Source: Eopsaltria australis (lineage: Eukaryota; Chordata; Aves; Passeriformes; Petroicidae). Taken from it: a stretch of 64,000 nt of DNA. The stretch covers positions 1,674,001 through 1,738,000 of the forward strand of contig JAVTVJ010000342.1 of assembly GCA_034509425.1 (NCBI GenBank), written 5' to 3'. The notes under the pieces are model-generated. The model saw only the letters and a program-made list of their open reading frames with translations. It ran no database searches and was not told the origin of the DNA. Below, piece after piece: positions 42,801 through 55,557 of this stretch. How positions within the stretch are numbered: the first letter of the stretch is position 1; each line of letters starts with the position of its first letter. Both the position numbers and the translations under genes were made by a program.

Positions 42801-45800
42801 GGGGCCAGGCAGGAGAGATGCCCCCATCATCACTCACCGTGTGGCCTTGCAGGCTTCAGGGCATGATTTGGGAATGATGGATTTGGGATTGGTCCTTCTG
42901 TTCCTCCCAAACACTGCTGCTGCAGCTCAAGCTGCTGGATGCTGCAAACTACACAATGACCAGCCTATGTGCTGCCTCCAGCTCTTCCCCCATTTCATGT
43001 GCTCCACTAATGTTTCTTGCTTTGCAGAGAAAGCTGTCTGCAAAATTCTTTTTATTTCACTGACCTAGTGAAAATCTAGCCTAGAAAGCTTTTTAATTTC
43101 ACCAAGGTGGAGGGCACTTCTGTTAGGCATAGGGAGGCACACAGTGGGAATCCCAGCTGTGCTGTTTATAGTGCCGGGGCTGCTGTTTCCATACAGATTT
43201 ATCTTTGGCGTTGATAGTCATACACCACCAATGCCAGAACAGTTGTCATTTTAGTACCTCATCTTTATGTCAGTTTGCTTCGTGTGATTAATTATCACTG
43301 GCGGTTCTGAGCCACTGCATAACATTTCTTGTTTCAGAATTGGAGAAAAAGGCTCATTCTGTAGAGCTGACCATAACTCAAAGCTACGCTGCCTAACCTA
43401 GTCTGTGTTCATTCTTCTGCCCTCTTCCTTCTCACACCCAGCACACCAGTGAGAATTAAACAGCCTAATGAACATTCTTCCAATTTTCCCTTTAGAAGTA
43501 AACTTGTATGTACAGCTTGGGGTGTCTGTTATTTTCGTTTCAAAGTACAAGCTATTCTAGATGTGCCCTGGGGAAGCCAGACTGGTGTGTGAGAGGTTTT
43601 GGCAGAAGGTGTGGGGTGTGAAACGTCTCCCTGTTTGCAACACAGCTCTTCACAGACTACCAGCAGGGCCATGCATCTGGTTTGCCCAGGCAGAGCTGGG
43701 CAGCCAGCAGTGCCCACCCAAGGGACAAGCCAAGTCCACTTGTTGGCAAAGGCCTCCATAGGTCAGGGAGGGTGCTGTGACCTCTCCTGGCAAATGGAGG
43801 ATTGCAAATATTACAAGTCGTGGTTACAGTGAGAGCTCTGCATGGCAAACAAAGTCAGGAGCCCTCCTGGATAATGGAGCCATTAAACTGCTTCTCCTCT
43901 GAGCTATGTCAGACACCGGTGGGTTGCCCTTCCAATCCTTGGACGCTGGGGCAGATTGTGCTCATTCTCCTATCCAGCTAAAGAGCCCAGCATGAGGACA
44001 GAAATGGGGGAAAGGAAAGGCTGAAGGAGGGAAAAAAACTAGAGGGGTATAGAAAAGACATAGCCGAAAAATAGAGACCAGCACACAGGAATCACAGAGG
44101 AGGAAAGCAGAAGCCACCTGGGTATTTCCTGTCTCAACTCTCACCTCCAGTAAGGCCAGGCAGTACCTGCAGCTCTTCGTAAGTCACCAGAAGGAAGCAA
44201 CAGCAAAAGACTTGAATGAAAGTACAAGACAAAAACCCTAAAACTCAAACTGTTACCTTAGGGTGAGTTTTAGGGGTTTGCTTTGCTCACAGGCAGATGC
44301 CCAAGGAAGGATGCCCATTGGTGTGACAGGACAGGCAGCTGCTTCCCTTTTATCAGAACTGCGTGACTGGGGATGTGTGGGTAGCTCTGAGGGTCTTGAC
44401 TTCTGCCATTCACCCACTTTTCATTCTTTCACTCTAACCTAAGGCTGAGTGGACTTTGAGTGGAGGAAATTCCTCCTACTTTAAGGAATGTCTTTGGATC
44501 CCACATTTCAGTTCTACAGCACAGTTTGCACAACTGTGAGCCCCTATTCCCAGCCTTGCTGTGTCCCTCCTCACACACCTCTGTGCCCCTCCAAGACCTC
44601 CCTGCCCCAGCCAGGCTATGCAGTGCACAGTGAATCTCTCTGGATCCATCCCAATGCCTGCACCAAGCAAGCTTACTTCTTAAATAGCATAAAAATCAGG
44701 GGCTTGAGTATTAATTTCCTCAAGCAGCAAGATACTTAAGAATGTAAAGATAACTGTAAGCCTTGATTATAAAAGATTTACTGCTATTATTAAGGATAAG
44801 CATGCCTTTAAAGATCTTGCTGGATCAAGGATGGAGCTTCTCATACGAAGCACTCTTAACCCTGCAGGCTCAGGTGCATGCCCTGATCCCATACATTGCT
44901 GAACACTAGTTCAGGTATTTTCTGTTTTCTGCACAGCTGAAATAAGATGCCTTTCAGTGTGAAGGAGTCACCACAGTTTACTTTGTTTTTCTACACAAGC
45001 ACTATTTGAAGGCAGATGAATGTACAGGCAGACAAGTAACACACTCTGTGAGTGCATCCATAGTTATGGGGCAAAGCATCATTCCCCTTCATTCTGCAGT
45101 ATCCCTCCTAGGGGAAAATGTCTGCTTCATACTCACAGAATGGCATGTGCTGATTGTTTGTGCAAGAAGGTGGGAATTCAGTTTGCTGAGGTATCTTACA
45201 CCTACTATTCCCAAAAATCATGAGCAATGGCACAACAGGCACCTTTCTCCTTAGTTACTCCAGCTCTTTAAGAGGTTTCTTTCCATCACAACCACATGGC
45301 TTGCTCTGGGTGAGCAGGAAACCCTCATGATCTCAGGGCCCAGTTTGGTCTTCTTCACTGCTGTGCCTCCCACGTGCAAACAAGTTGAGTGTTCTTGACT
45401 CTCACACCTGCTCAAAATACCTGTCATGGAAACCCCAGCAGCAGAGACTGGGCTCTGCTCAGGGCCTACGTTGTGTGTGTGTGCAGAAATTTGCAGTCAT
45501 CTCCCAGTTCCCCAAGTGCCAACACAAGCAAAGCTGATGGGTGGGGGAAAAGAGGCAAAACAACTGCTCACAGCTCTGGTGCAACATTTCCAACTTACAC
45601 GTCTGAATTGTTTTCCAAAAGCTGGCAGGTTACTGAAGGGAAAACTGAAGTCTGTAGTGATTTATAGTCTACCTGAGCCTTGAACAGGGTTCTCCTCCCA
45701 GCAATATTGGCCCTGGCAGAAAGTCTGTGCCTTCATCCCTGGTGCCTTTTAACAAGGTAAGAAGATGACATCCAGAGAACAGAGCCAGCTGGGGATACCT

Positions 45801-48800
45801 GCTGACAGCACCAGCTTCTCTCATCCTCTGTTAAGGGAGCTAAGTAAAGCACTTCTCTATTTCGGGACTGTCTGCTAAATGCAATCAAGACCTAGTACTA
45901 CAATTAATTGTGTGCAAAGCCAAAAGTACACAGCACCTGCAACTTATTGCTGAATGGAGAATTCACTTCTGTGACACCAAAGGACAAACCCTTGGGAAGG
46001 TGCAGAGAGGCCACTCAGCACTTTCTTCTGCCTCCTCCAGCATCACTAAGGTGTAATCTGCTGCAACCCTCTGCAGCAGTCCCTGGGATCTTTTCACAGT
46101 TGGAGTACATCCCATTTTAGCCTTTCAAGTGCAGCTTATATTGATTTGCCTTAGCCTGTGTGCCTGAGCTCCCACAATGCAGCCCCATTGGGTTTGACTT
46201 AATTTAGACCCTGCAGATCTCCAGCCAAAATTCAGGGACTGGAAGGAGACAGAAGCTGCCCAAAGATCTGAGGACACAAGGCAATAGTTGGTAGGGTAGG
46301 AAATTGTGCTGTTCTTCCACGTTTTATTGAGTTATTATTTCAAACTACAAAAAATCTTTGCTTCCTCAGGGGTATAGGTATTCTTCCAACACCACCTCTA
46401 CCTTCATCTTTATTCTGGCCATAGGCAGATTCCTCCAGTGTCAGTCACTGATCCCAGAGGTTTATTTTGTTCTGGGAAATGCCAGGTCATGCTGACCAGC
46501 TTCACTGTGTACAGACAGTTTTGTGTGCAGCTGTGTTTCCTTCTGAGCTTAAAGCAGAGTGCAGAATGAAGTCTCACAGGAGCACTGCACTGATACACAA
46601 AAGTACATCAAATGGTGCTGAATGTTACAGGGGACTCCACACTACACTTGGGTGCTTCACAGAAACAAACACAACAGGCTGTCAGAGTCAAAATTCCTGA
46701 ATTAAAAAAACCCAAACAAACTACAAAACCTTAAGAAATCCCAACACTTTAAAGTGTTAAGCAAGAAAACCTCTATTGCCATTAAAAGCATGGAGTGGAC
46801 CATGTATCAATGCCAACTCTTCTGCTCCATCTTGTTCGAGACAGTCTTGATTTCTCTTTCATACTAATCAAGCCCAGGCAGCTGCTGAGACCTGACACAG
46901 TCACCAAGTACAGGTGGAGGCTACTGACCAGCAGTGCCCACACTGCAGGAGCCAATTCTCCTCCTGGAGTCTCATGGTGCATGCCTGACCCAGCTGTGCA
47001 CAGAACCTGCTGCAGCACCTGGAGCACAAAGGACTCAAACGACCCATTTCTTGTAAGTGGACAGAGCTCCCCATGCAGAGAACCCAGTCCTCAGGGTTGC
47101 CCCACAGGGAAGGGCTGATACTCCTGCAAACAGAAAAGGGGTAATCTCCCTAATGTTCTCCCTAGCAAGGCAGAGAGACTGTCTTACAAAAAATGTGTTT
47201 TCATATCTTTTCTCCTGTCTACCATCTACTGCAGTGGTTCCTGTCTGCATGTCTCTGTAGGATATTCTCCCTTTTTCCAAATGCCCCAAAGACATCATGG
47301 CGTTCACCGAGCTTCTCCTTAGGACACAATGGGCCTTAGTAAGAGAAACCCCCTTTCTCTGTCTCTACCACAGGTGATCTGACTTCCTTGCTGCCCTCTC
47401 ACTTCTGGGGCTGTACAGTCTACAAGAAGTGGGGCAGATCCCTGTTGCCAGAGCACAGTGCGGCTGTGCATGGCCACCAAGGGACAGTTTAATAAACAAG
47501 GAGGGTGTTTATGGTGTTTGATAGAGAGGAAGAGGAAGAATATAAATCCTTAATGGTGCTGTTCAGCTACTACTTGAATATCGGACAAATGTTTGCAGAC
47601 TGCAGTGCTGCCTTTGGAAAATAAGATGAGAGGAGTGAATTGTAGTGGTTTTTGTGGAAATGTCCTTGTGGGTTGTGAGTGCTCAGCTTTAGCAAGGGTG
47701 GGTGTGCTGTGATCATCCCTTCCCTGCTTCAGACTGTGGGAGTGGTCCTGGGGCTTTGCCATCATTGAAGCTATCAAATACAAACCCAGTGCCCCAAGTG
47801 TAACTGAAAATGAGTGTAACTCTGGCATGTACATCCTTAGTCTTTAAAAAAAACCAATCTAAATGAAAATAGGCTCTTGCAGCCTGTGAAGCTATTGCGA
47901 ACTTTTCTCCTGCTGCTTGTTGTGACTCCTGTGTGCTCAGTGGTACGGGGACTTAAATGTGATAGTATACCAGGTGATAATATAAAGAAACTGTAGGAAT
48001 TACTGGAATAAGCAAAAGTGGTTTGACTTCTACAGTTCTGTCTGCATCCATCGCTGTGCCTTCAAACAGCTTAAAGGTTTTACACGAGAACTTCTTTCTG
48101 GTGTGGCTGCCCTGGCTTGTGTCTCCATCCTTGTCATGCACTGCTCCTTCTTTCAGCTGTGAGTAGTTCCTCAACTACCTTGAAGTCTTACTTTTTGTAA
48201 AATTTGTTTTGGTTTGCGTGTTGGTATGTTGCCCCAGCCAGGACTTTGTCCTGTGACCTGTAAACTTCTTGTTCTTTGATGACAATAGTTGAAAGCCCTG
48301 TGTAAGAACAGACAAATCAGAGGGAAGGAAGGTGAGAGAAGTGACTCTGAGCACCTGAACAGCTATAGGAAAGCTGTGGCTCTAATGCAGGCTAATGCAG
48401 CCTTCCTCTGGAGTCAGGCTGAAAAGGCAGGGGAGACTTCAACAAGGAGGATGTGTTTCTGAAAGATGACTCTTGCTAGTCTTGTTTTATGCAGGTTTCT
48501 CTGAAGTAATTCCTTGCTGCTTTGAAATGGAAAGTGCTTTGCCTCAAAACCAATAATTACTCTGTGATTGTCCTGCGAGATGTGGCAAAGGAGAAAATAG
48601 CACATAAATTCAAGCACTGCAGTTATCCTTTCAGAGTCTGCACGTTAACTGCACATAGAACAGGGCAGCTGCCTGTGCAGGAGGAGTGGGATAAGCAATA
48701 CTGTTGTGCAGGCTGGTAATCCTCCCCAGGGCCTCCAGTTTGTCTTATAAGCACTGTGATAAATAATCTAATGAATTGCAGTGATGAAGGGAGATGTCTC

Positions 48801-50274
48801 CTAGGTACACAATAATAGATAATAAGTGCCTAAACACTTGTGAATCAGTTAGAATAAAAATAATTACTCTATTAGTATACCTCATAGGTATATTAAAACC
48901 TGCCAAACATCATTATGAGGGAGCATGTGGTAACAACATGAAACTGATACAATATTCAACAGCAGCATTGTAGGAGCTGAAATCCCTCTCCTCCCATGGG
49001 GGATGTGAATAAGAACAAAAGTTGGATTCAGGTGCATCCCACCTGACTGCTTGTTCCAGAAAATAAGCATCTGTAATCGGTCACACTGCTCAGAGGGAAA
49101 GGAAGACATCAATAACACAAGTCGCTCAATTTTTAAAGGCTCCGAGAAAAGTGGTTTGTGACAATTTTTTCCATTGCCCATTAGATGACATAGGGGATAT
49201 TTCCTGCAAATGTCTTCTTGTCTGACTAATCTTTTAAAGCTGTAATTTGCCTCGCCTTGAATGTCGCATTCCAGGAGTTTTAAAGGGAAAACGAAGATGG
49301 CACTAAAGGATGCGGCTGTTGGGCACGGACGGGACGCGGGCAGCTCCGGCTGTCGGAGGTGCGGTGTCTCCCGGCAGCGGGTGGGTACAGCGCTGCTGCG
49401 CCAGGGATGGCATCATGGATCCCACCCCGGCGTGCTCCCTCCTCTCCCCGAGCGCGGGGCGGGCAGCGGCGCGCACCGCGGCCGGCTCCGCTGCCCCGGC
49501 ACCCAAAGGGGCCGTGGGGGCCAGCCACCCGCCCGGGGCGTAAGAGACGCTTTTAAGGACCGCACTTCCAAAAGCAAAGGCGGCTTCGGCGAGAGGCTGA
49601 GCTCGCCGGCGAGCCGGCAGCCCCCGTACCCCTCCCCTCGGTGGCAGCTCCCCCGCGCCGCGGCCGCCCGCCGGCATCCCCGCCCCGCGCTGCGGAGGAG
49701 CGTCCCCCGTCCGCAGCAGGAGCAGCCCCGGCTCGGGGCGGAGTGGGGCGGTCGCCGGGCCCGGTTACCTGTAGGAGGTGGTGTGGCCGCCGTCCGCCTG
49801 CGAGCGCGGCCGGAGCTGCTCGGGGCCGTCGACCGCCGGTCTCCCGCCGCCGCCGGGCAGGGCGCAGGCGGCGCGTCCCGGGGCGGGCTGGGGGGCGGCC
49901 CCGTCCCTCCCGCCGCCGCCGCCGCCGCCGCTACTGGCGCTGACCCAGGGGAAGTCGTCCCTCCTCGGGAGGGGCCACGCTCTGAAGTCCCGCCGGTACT
50001 GGGTCTCCGCCGCGAAGGGCTCTTCAGCGGCGGCCGCCCGGCTCTTCCTGCGGCCGCTCGGCTTCCCGGCGGCTGGGTCCCGCGGGCGGCGCGCCGGGGC
50101 GGGCGGGCGAGCGCTGCCCCGCGGAGGGGGCCCGCCGCGCTGGGGCGGCCCGTCCTCCTGCTCCTCGATGTCCGAGTAGTTGTGGATGGTGAGCGGCACG
50201 GAGAGGTCGGACTTGTCCAGCTGGCTCCAGAAGCGGGCCAAGCAGCACACCCGGCTGATGCAGGGCCAGGCCAT
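36786..50274 (-). CDS. MAP6D1: MAP6D1 (MAP6 domain-containing protein 1), complete, 3 exons
   Basis: A MAP6/STOP-family protein; relatives bind and stabilise microtubules, bind calmodulin and associate with Golgi and vesicle membranes through palmitoylation. Exon 1 (50274-49769) starts at an ATG in a CpG island and gives 168 codons plus two bases. Exon 2 (39413-39296) adds 39 residues after a split Arg. Exon 3 (36863-36786) adds 25 residues and a TGA, for 233 aa in total; human is about 199 aa, and the excess is in the low-complexity part of exon 1. Seen: N-terminus MAWPCISRVCCLARFW with Cys5, Cys10 and Cys11, the family's palmitoylation sites; a module with QYRRDFRAW at 92-100; a Gly7 tract at 116-122; TTSYRQEYRPWTG; and the conserved end PNPSAVFQAPSRILNV. 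Splice phases match. It is convergent with YEATS2 and in the same direction as PARL, matching the order in mammals. Confidence 0.93.
36864..39295 (-). other. MAP6D1: MAP6D1 intron 2
   Basis: 2.4 kb bounded by GTAATT and CACCAG on the minus strand. It contains a perfect 10-bp-arm inverted repeat at 38323-38346. No other feature is recognised. Confidence 0.85.
38323..38346. repeat. Inverted repeat with TGACCC/GGGTCA half-sites
   Basis: ATTTTGACCC (38323-38332), spacer CCTA, GGGTCAAAAT (38337-38346): perfect 10-bp arms. The layout equals two nuclear-receptor-type half-sites in everted orientation with a four-base spacer. Function not shown. Confidence 0.85.
39296..39413 (-). CDS. MAP6D1: MAP6D1 coding exon 2
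   Basis: Acceptor ATTTCAG; completes Arg, then QEYRPWTGAKPSKPIKSKQG, FIIPEDHFVQETSYKADFK; donor GTAATT. The KPIKxK...ETSYxAxFK part matches the repeated Mn-type module of MAP6 proper, a calmodulin/microtubule-binding unit. 118 nt, phase 2 in, phase 0 out. Confidence 0.93.
39414..49768 (-). other. MAP6D1: MAP6D1 intron 1
   Basis: About 10.4 kb bounded by GTAACC and ATTTCAG on the minus strand. It is unique-looking, with a poly-A run at about 42649 and a hairpin-forming inverted repeat at 44233-44279. Its first 450 bases (49768 downward) are still CpG island. No gene is seen inside it. Confidence 0.85.
44233..44279. repeat. Inverted repeat able to form a hairpin
   Basis: CCCTAAAACTCA (44236-44247) and TGAGTTTTAGGG (44264-44275) are perfect reverse complements separated by 16 bases. 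The pairing extends three more base pairs past a one-base bulge. Inside MAP6D1 intron 1. Confidence 0.85.
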
Positions 50275-50660
50275 GGCCGTGGCCGCAGCCCCCGCCTCGC
50301 CCGCAGCGGCGCCCGCGGCTCCGGCGCCCGCAGCCGGCCGCGCTCCCGGCTTCAGCCCTCATCGGCGGCAGCCCCTCCTCCCGCCGCCCCCTTCCCCGGT
50401 AACGACACCCCCTCGCCGGGATTACGGCCCGCACACGTGACCCGGCTGCCGGCGGGAGCCCCGTGCATCTGCGGGGGCTGGCGGCGGAGCGGAGCGGGGG
50501 CAGCGCGGCCGGGACCGGACCCTGCCTCCCGGGGGGATCGGCTCTGCCCGTGCTTCTGCGGGTCCCGGTGTCTGTCGGTGCTTTGGGAGCCGCTCTGCCC
50601 GGGAGCGCCGAGCGCGCCCAGTGACGGGCACCGGCCAGGCGAGGAATGCTGCTCGGCGCT
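49300..50660. promoter_or_regulatory. MAP6D1: CpG island over MAP6D1 exon 1 (promoter region)
   Basis: Very dense CpG and GC content across exon 1, its 5' flank and the start of intron 1, against an AT-rich surround. The transcription start is expected between 50275 and about 50660 on the minus strand. No clear TATA box was picked out, as usual for CpG-island promoters. Confidence 0.8.
49769..50274 (-). CDS. MAP6D1: MAP6D1 coding exon 1
   Basis: Start codon at 50274-50272; ends GGHTTSY plus AG before donor GTAACC (49768 downward). Residues 1-16 hold the palmitoylated-Cys motif and 17-38 the conserved LDKSDLSVPLTIHNYSDIE. The rest is Pro/Arg/Gly/Ala-rich with a (CCG)n tract read as Gly7 at residues 116-122. 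The ATG is chosen because MAWPCIS is the conserved family N-terminus. Confidence 0.93.
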
Positions 50661-51334
50661 AGCTGGGCGGTACTGCTCAATTATACCTTCGAGGCAGCCG
50701 TAAACATTTATGGTTAGAGAAAGCGTTTGTATGCGAAACCTGGTGCTTATAAAATAAGTGATCTGGGTGAGAAAGAGCAGCCTTGCGATGCTGGTTTCCA
50801 AGAGCTGCGTACAAATCCCCACCTTTCATAATCCCCCTCCATTTCCATTAACAGTTTAACCCATTCACTTTTAAAATACTACCTATTGACCAAAATCCAA
50901 GCATCTATTATATATTTTAATATAGAGCCCACATCCTTTACTGCTCGCCGGAGGCTTCAAATCACAGCTTTCCTTTTGTACATTCAGGTTCAAAACCAAA
51001 CAGTCCTGGCACAAACCATTGCAACTGACAGAATTACATCGGGAATAAAGTCAGCCTTTTAAAATTTGACATTTTATGGCCTGTAGCCACTTATTACATA
51101 ATGCTCCTCCACAATTCCCCATTCAGTGGGTTATTACTAAAGCTGAGCCTCCCAAAGGGTCACCAAACTGCAAAATGCAAGGCTGTAAAAGTGAAGAATG
51201 CAGATAAACTGATCTGCCACCTATTAGAAAATCTATTGAAAGGCTAACAGAACAGGCATTTCATTTTAGAATGTAATAATCCAGTTACAGATGATTATCT
51301 GATAAGCAAGGGGTAATGGCTTTACAATGAAAGT
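50661..51334. other. Intergenic, upstream of MAP6D1
   Basis: AT-rich sequence between the CpG island and a CR1 copy. Nothing recognised. Confidence 0.6.
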
Positions 51335-51567
51335 GGGAAGGTTTATATTAAATAGTGGGAATAAATTCTTCCTAATGAAGGTGGTGAGGCCCCAGCACAG
51401 GTTGCCCAGAGAAGCTGTGGCTGCCCCATCCCTGGAGGTGTCCAGGGCCAGGCTGGACAGGGCTTGGAGCAAGCTGGGATAAGGGAAGGTGTCCCTGTGC
51501 ATGGCAGTGGGGTGAAATGAGATGATCATTAAGATCCCTTCCAACCCAACCCACACCATTCTATGAA
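51335..51567 (+). mobile_element. CR1 retrotransposon 3'-end copy
   Basis: Runs from AAATTCTTCCTAATGAAGGT through AGCACAGGTTGCCCAGAGAA, CTGGAGGTGTCCAGGGCCAG and TGGACAGGGCTTGGAGCAAG to CCTTCCAACCCAACCCACAC and a terminal ATTCTATGA. 5'-truncated, 3' end intact, between PARL and MAP6D1. Confidence 0.95.
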
Positions 51568-54500
51568 GCTTTAATAAGAAATTAATTATGCAGTAGAACT
51601 TGAGAAGGTAAGATTGATTGTTTTGTTTCAGCTAAGCAGTTTCTATCCTAGTGTATTAGCACCTCACTGCAGTCCAGATTTGCACCTGCTCCTGCAGTGA
51701 AGGAGGACTAGAAATGTGGATATGGACTGGGGCAGAACCTCTCCTTGAGTGCTTGGCCTCTCTCTGAAACACAATCATGGGATAAAAAGAAATTCCTTTG
51801 CAGATGATCCTCTTGTCCTAAATATCTGATTTAGCACTTGCTCCTGCTGCTAACAGCTTTGATTTCACCACCATCTCCCCTCACATGTCAGCTGGGGCAA
51901 AGAGACTCAGAAATGTCAGGCAAAAGCATTTTGATCCCAACACAGAATTCTTGTCACATACTATATAGCCTGTTGGATGCTGTGTTTCATTTGTTGTCTG
52001 AAAACCCCACAAATGTAATTTTAATTTTAGGAATACGCAGGGAGACATTTATTAATTTTCTGCTGCTCTCGGTTTTCTGGAACTGCTCTATTCTACGTTG
52101 TAATTTTTAAAAATAAGTCATATCTGGTAAAGAGAAACAGACTTTAGAGCCATGGGAGAAAACAGAACATCTGTTTTATCATGTTATCACTGGCACAGTA
52201 CAAATGATGCTCTGATCCTTGTTCCTAGGCCTGACTTAGCAAAATACATTGGCGAATAAATTGGATGTCTCTGCTCATCCTGTGCCTGACGCTTCCTAGT
52301 ACTGAGTTCAGCTCTGGCACTGCATGTCTCAGAGCCCACCTACAGCACCAGGGAGTGCTTTGAGCAGCTGCTCATCACAGCTTGTAGGATGAAATTGGCA
52401 CAAAAGCTAACTCAGACAGGAAAACCAGAAGATGCTGGATGAGATTAAAAAGTTGTCTGCATTTAGAAGATTTGTCATGATTAAAAGCTTGGGAGGAGGA
52501 GGGGTGGAATACTGCAACACTAAGACAAAAGCCATCAAATCAGAAAGCAAAACAGCTCTTGCTGCCAGGAATGGGGGCTGAAAGCTCAGTTTTAACACTA
52601 AAACGAAATTCCAGTAGAGCAGATCACTGAAACAAATTATTCCTTAAACATGGCAAGGCCAAAGCAGACTTTAAAGCCACTGAAAAAGGATGAAGAATTG
52701 TGTCTCTGCATGATTAACCATGACTTTTTAGTTATTGCTGTTTTCCTACACAAACACTAGCTGTTGTCTCTGCCAAGTGTCCGCATAATCACCACATTGT
52801 ATTTTTATTCACAATAATCTCTTTGAAAAGGGAGGGGGAAAGTCTTTCTGTGTGGTTGGTTTTGTTTTAGGTGATTGGTTCTTTTAGTTTTTTTTTTTCT
52901 AGAGTTGGATTTTGGAAGAAGGGTATTTGCTTGCCAGAAAGGTATCTTATGTACTCCCGTGAGCTGTTGTAACTTTAGGGCATTCCTCATCTGAGTGATT
53001 TGAGAATTGACTTTCCTATTGGAGTTTTAAAATAATTTTGGACAGAAAAGACAACCCTGCAGAAAGGTTCAGGTACAAAATAACATGAAATCCACTGCTT
53101 GGACACATGAAGATTTTTGTACAACCTTACATATGGTACACACCTCTAGGGTCTCTATAAATGAGGAAAATTGAGACATTGAACAGCCTTTAGAAGGGTG
53201 AATGCTCTGATGCCTAAAGTTAAGGTGAAGCTTAGGCATGAGCCCGTCAAACCACAGCCACTGGCTGAAGAGCTGGTGACTTCCAAACCTCTGTGGCAGT
53301 TCCAGGATGTTTTTTTTTCAGGTGCTTTGAGTCCCTTCCTGCAAGCTGAGAGGCTGCAGCAAGAGGCTGCAGGGAGGTCTGACACAGCACAAGTGGGACT
53401 TCACTCTCTGCAGGTGATAAGGGGCAGGAGGTACTGGTGCTGTGTTGAAGAACTTAATTGTCACTTTGGCTTACTCTACTAGACCTGTAAAATATAGTGT
53501 TCTTCAGGTTTGATGCACTGTATTTCCTGCAGTATTACTCCCTGCTGCTTTCAGCCAGGATCTCTGAAAAACTTTCAGCAAATACGTAACTCTTGAGGAG
53601 ACTAGGTAAGTCGCTGAGTGAACAAGAGGCAACACAAGGAAGAGAAAGGGGGAGAAAAAAAGAGTGGACAAACACAAGAGATCCAAGGCCAGCACGTGAA
53701 GCAGTCTGAGGTGTGGCCTTTGAGCTTCTCTGGCATGAAATGCTCCTTTGGGACAAGCCAGTTCAGCAGCCATGATTTGCTGCTGCTGCCTTCTCCCTGG
53801 CTGAGCTGTGCTCTCACTGTGTGCTCGGCTGCCCTCTCCCTGCTGCACGCAGGGCTGCACTGTGGCTGAAGCCCTGAAAACGGCCATGCTTGGCCAGAGT
53901 ACCACAGCACAAAGCAGGAAAGGGGAGGAAGTGATAGATTGGAAACTGAAAGCCAGAGAACTTCAGGAGCAGAGCAAAGGAATATTAGGTAGTCCAGCTC
54001 GTTCATTTTTAAAGTGTTTACGTCATCAGGCACATGAAGTTACAAATCAACAAGTGCCTCATTTTTCTAATGAAGATAAAAATTTAAACAAGCACTGGAC
54101 TAGGATAGGGCATTTACACCAATTTTGTACTCCATTATTTATTAAAACTGGTGCCACTTAGCATTATGTATTCTTTTTCCCCACAGAAAATGTATTTTAT
54201 GTGAGGCACTGCTGTACAGTAAAAACACCCAGAAGTTGCTTCTCACAAACACAACGTGTTCTTTGGCAGGTCAGTCCATGTGGAAGGACTAACTCAGCTG
54301 ACAGGAAAGAGTTAAGGGCTTGAAGCCACCAGCTTCTGTCTGGGCAGATTCCTCAGCCTTTTGCAATGGGTTCAGTGTCATCCTTGACAGGCACAGACTA
54401 GCAGCATACCCCAGATCTAGTTTTTACTTATTAAAATAGGAACATTGGTCATGGTAGACCCTCAGGTTTACTTTAGTAGTTACTTCTGGTTAGGTGTTGC

Positions 54501-55180
54501 TGATCTCAGGCACCTCATCTATTTTTGCTGAAGCTGCTTATTTTCTATAACTGGCAGATTCTGAGCCAAATGTTACAGGGTTTAAAATTCTTAGAAAAAC
54601 CTTAAAGGAAACTAACAATACAGCAGAGCTTTACGAATACCCCTCCACCCCACCCCCAAATCAATGTAGTGAAAGAATACAGAAAGCAGTATAGCTCATG
54701 GTAGAATACCAAAAAACCACAGTATGTCATTCTTCCCCTGCACATAATGATGAAAAGGATATATCATTGTAGTAAAATCTAACAAGATCTGAAAGCTTGT
54801 TGGAACTCAACAGAAATGAAAAATACAACCTGAATAAGCCACAGCTGACAAATAAAGCTGGACCATTAAACCAGTACATAAGCCTTGGCAAACAATCCAA
54901 TATTACTGCACGTATTTCAAGTTCCAAATCAAACAAGACCATTGCCTCACTTCATCCAATCTTTTCAACAATAAAAACCACTGAACTCCACCATATTAAC
55001 CTTATTTGAGTCCTGCTTTCCCTTCTAGGAAAGCACATTGTATTGTCTGGCATATATTAGGGGTGTGTGTGATCCATTAACTTCCTCAGTTCTGAAAATG
55101 TTTATCTTCCTAAGTATTAACCAGTTTTAGCCCATTTTACTTTTCTTTTTTTGGACAGAGATTTAGGTCACTTAATTGAA
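51568..55180. other. Intergenic between MAP6D1 and PARL
   Basis: About 3.6 kb of AT-rich single-copy-looking sequence. Open frames around 53198-53482 and 53504-54033 were read and show no recognisable protein. No RNA gene recognised. Confidence 0.55.
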
Positions 55181-55184
55181 AAAC

Positions 55185-55439
55185 ATGTTTTATTCTGCCT
55201 TTAAAAAGGTAATGCAGACTGTTACCTCAGAAAGCAATAGGATAAAAACCTTTATTGTTCCACCTTTGTCAGAGTTCATTTTCTATGGATATGCATTTTT
55301 GTAACATAATTTTGTTACATTAGAAACTTCAGCTCCTTAGAGGCTTAATGTGGAGTAGCAAAAAAACCTTAGAAACCAATTCAATCCCATATCTTCAAGT
55401 AAGATACCACTTGGGCACAGGGAATCTCTAGGATTGGAA
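55185..55439 (-). other. PARL: PARL 3' UTR (probable, short)
   Basis: Downstream of the PARL stop on the minus strand. AATAAA signals on that strand are at 55256-55251 and 55194-55189, either of which would give a UTR of roughly 170-260 bases. Inferred. Confidence 0.45.
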
Positions 55440-55557
55440 TCAGTTAGATCTTCCACCTCCTCCCTTTCCTGTGTTCTTTGTCCTCATTTCATGCCAAGCT
55501 TTAACCAGTGGTTCCCTGTTCTTCCAGATGAGCTCATGGCCATAAGTCACGTACCAC
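55440..55557 (-). CDS. PARL: PARL terminal coding exon with stop
   Basis: Completes Met (Val in human, from memory), then [41 protein letters not shown]. The matrix/intermembrane tail is Lys/Gly-rich, as in the family. Confidence 0.96.

Noticed and set aside
49261..50703. 480-codon open frame on the + strand
   Set aside because: It is antisense to MAP6D1 exon 1 and stays open because the CpG island has few stop codons. It has no recognisable domain, only low-complexity Arg/Pro/Ala/Gly.
53198..53482. 94-codon plus-strand frame between PARL and MAP6D1
   Set aside because: Lys/Pro-rich start looks protein-like, but there is no family match and no conserved block or splice site around it.
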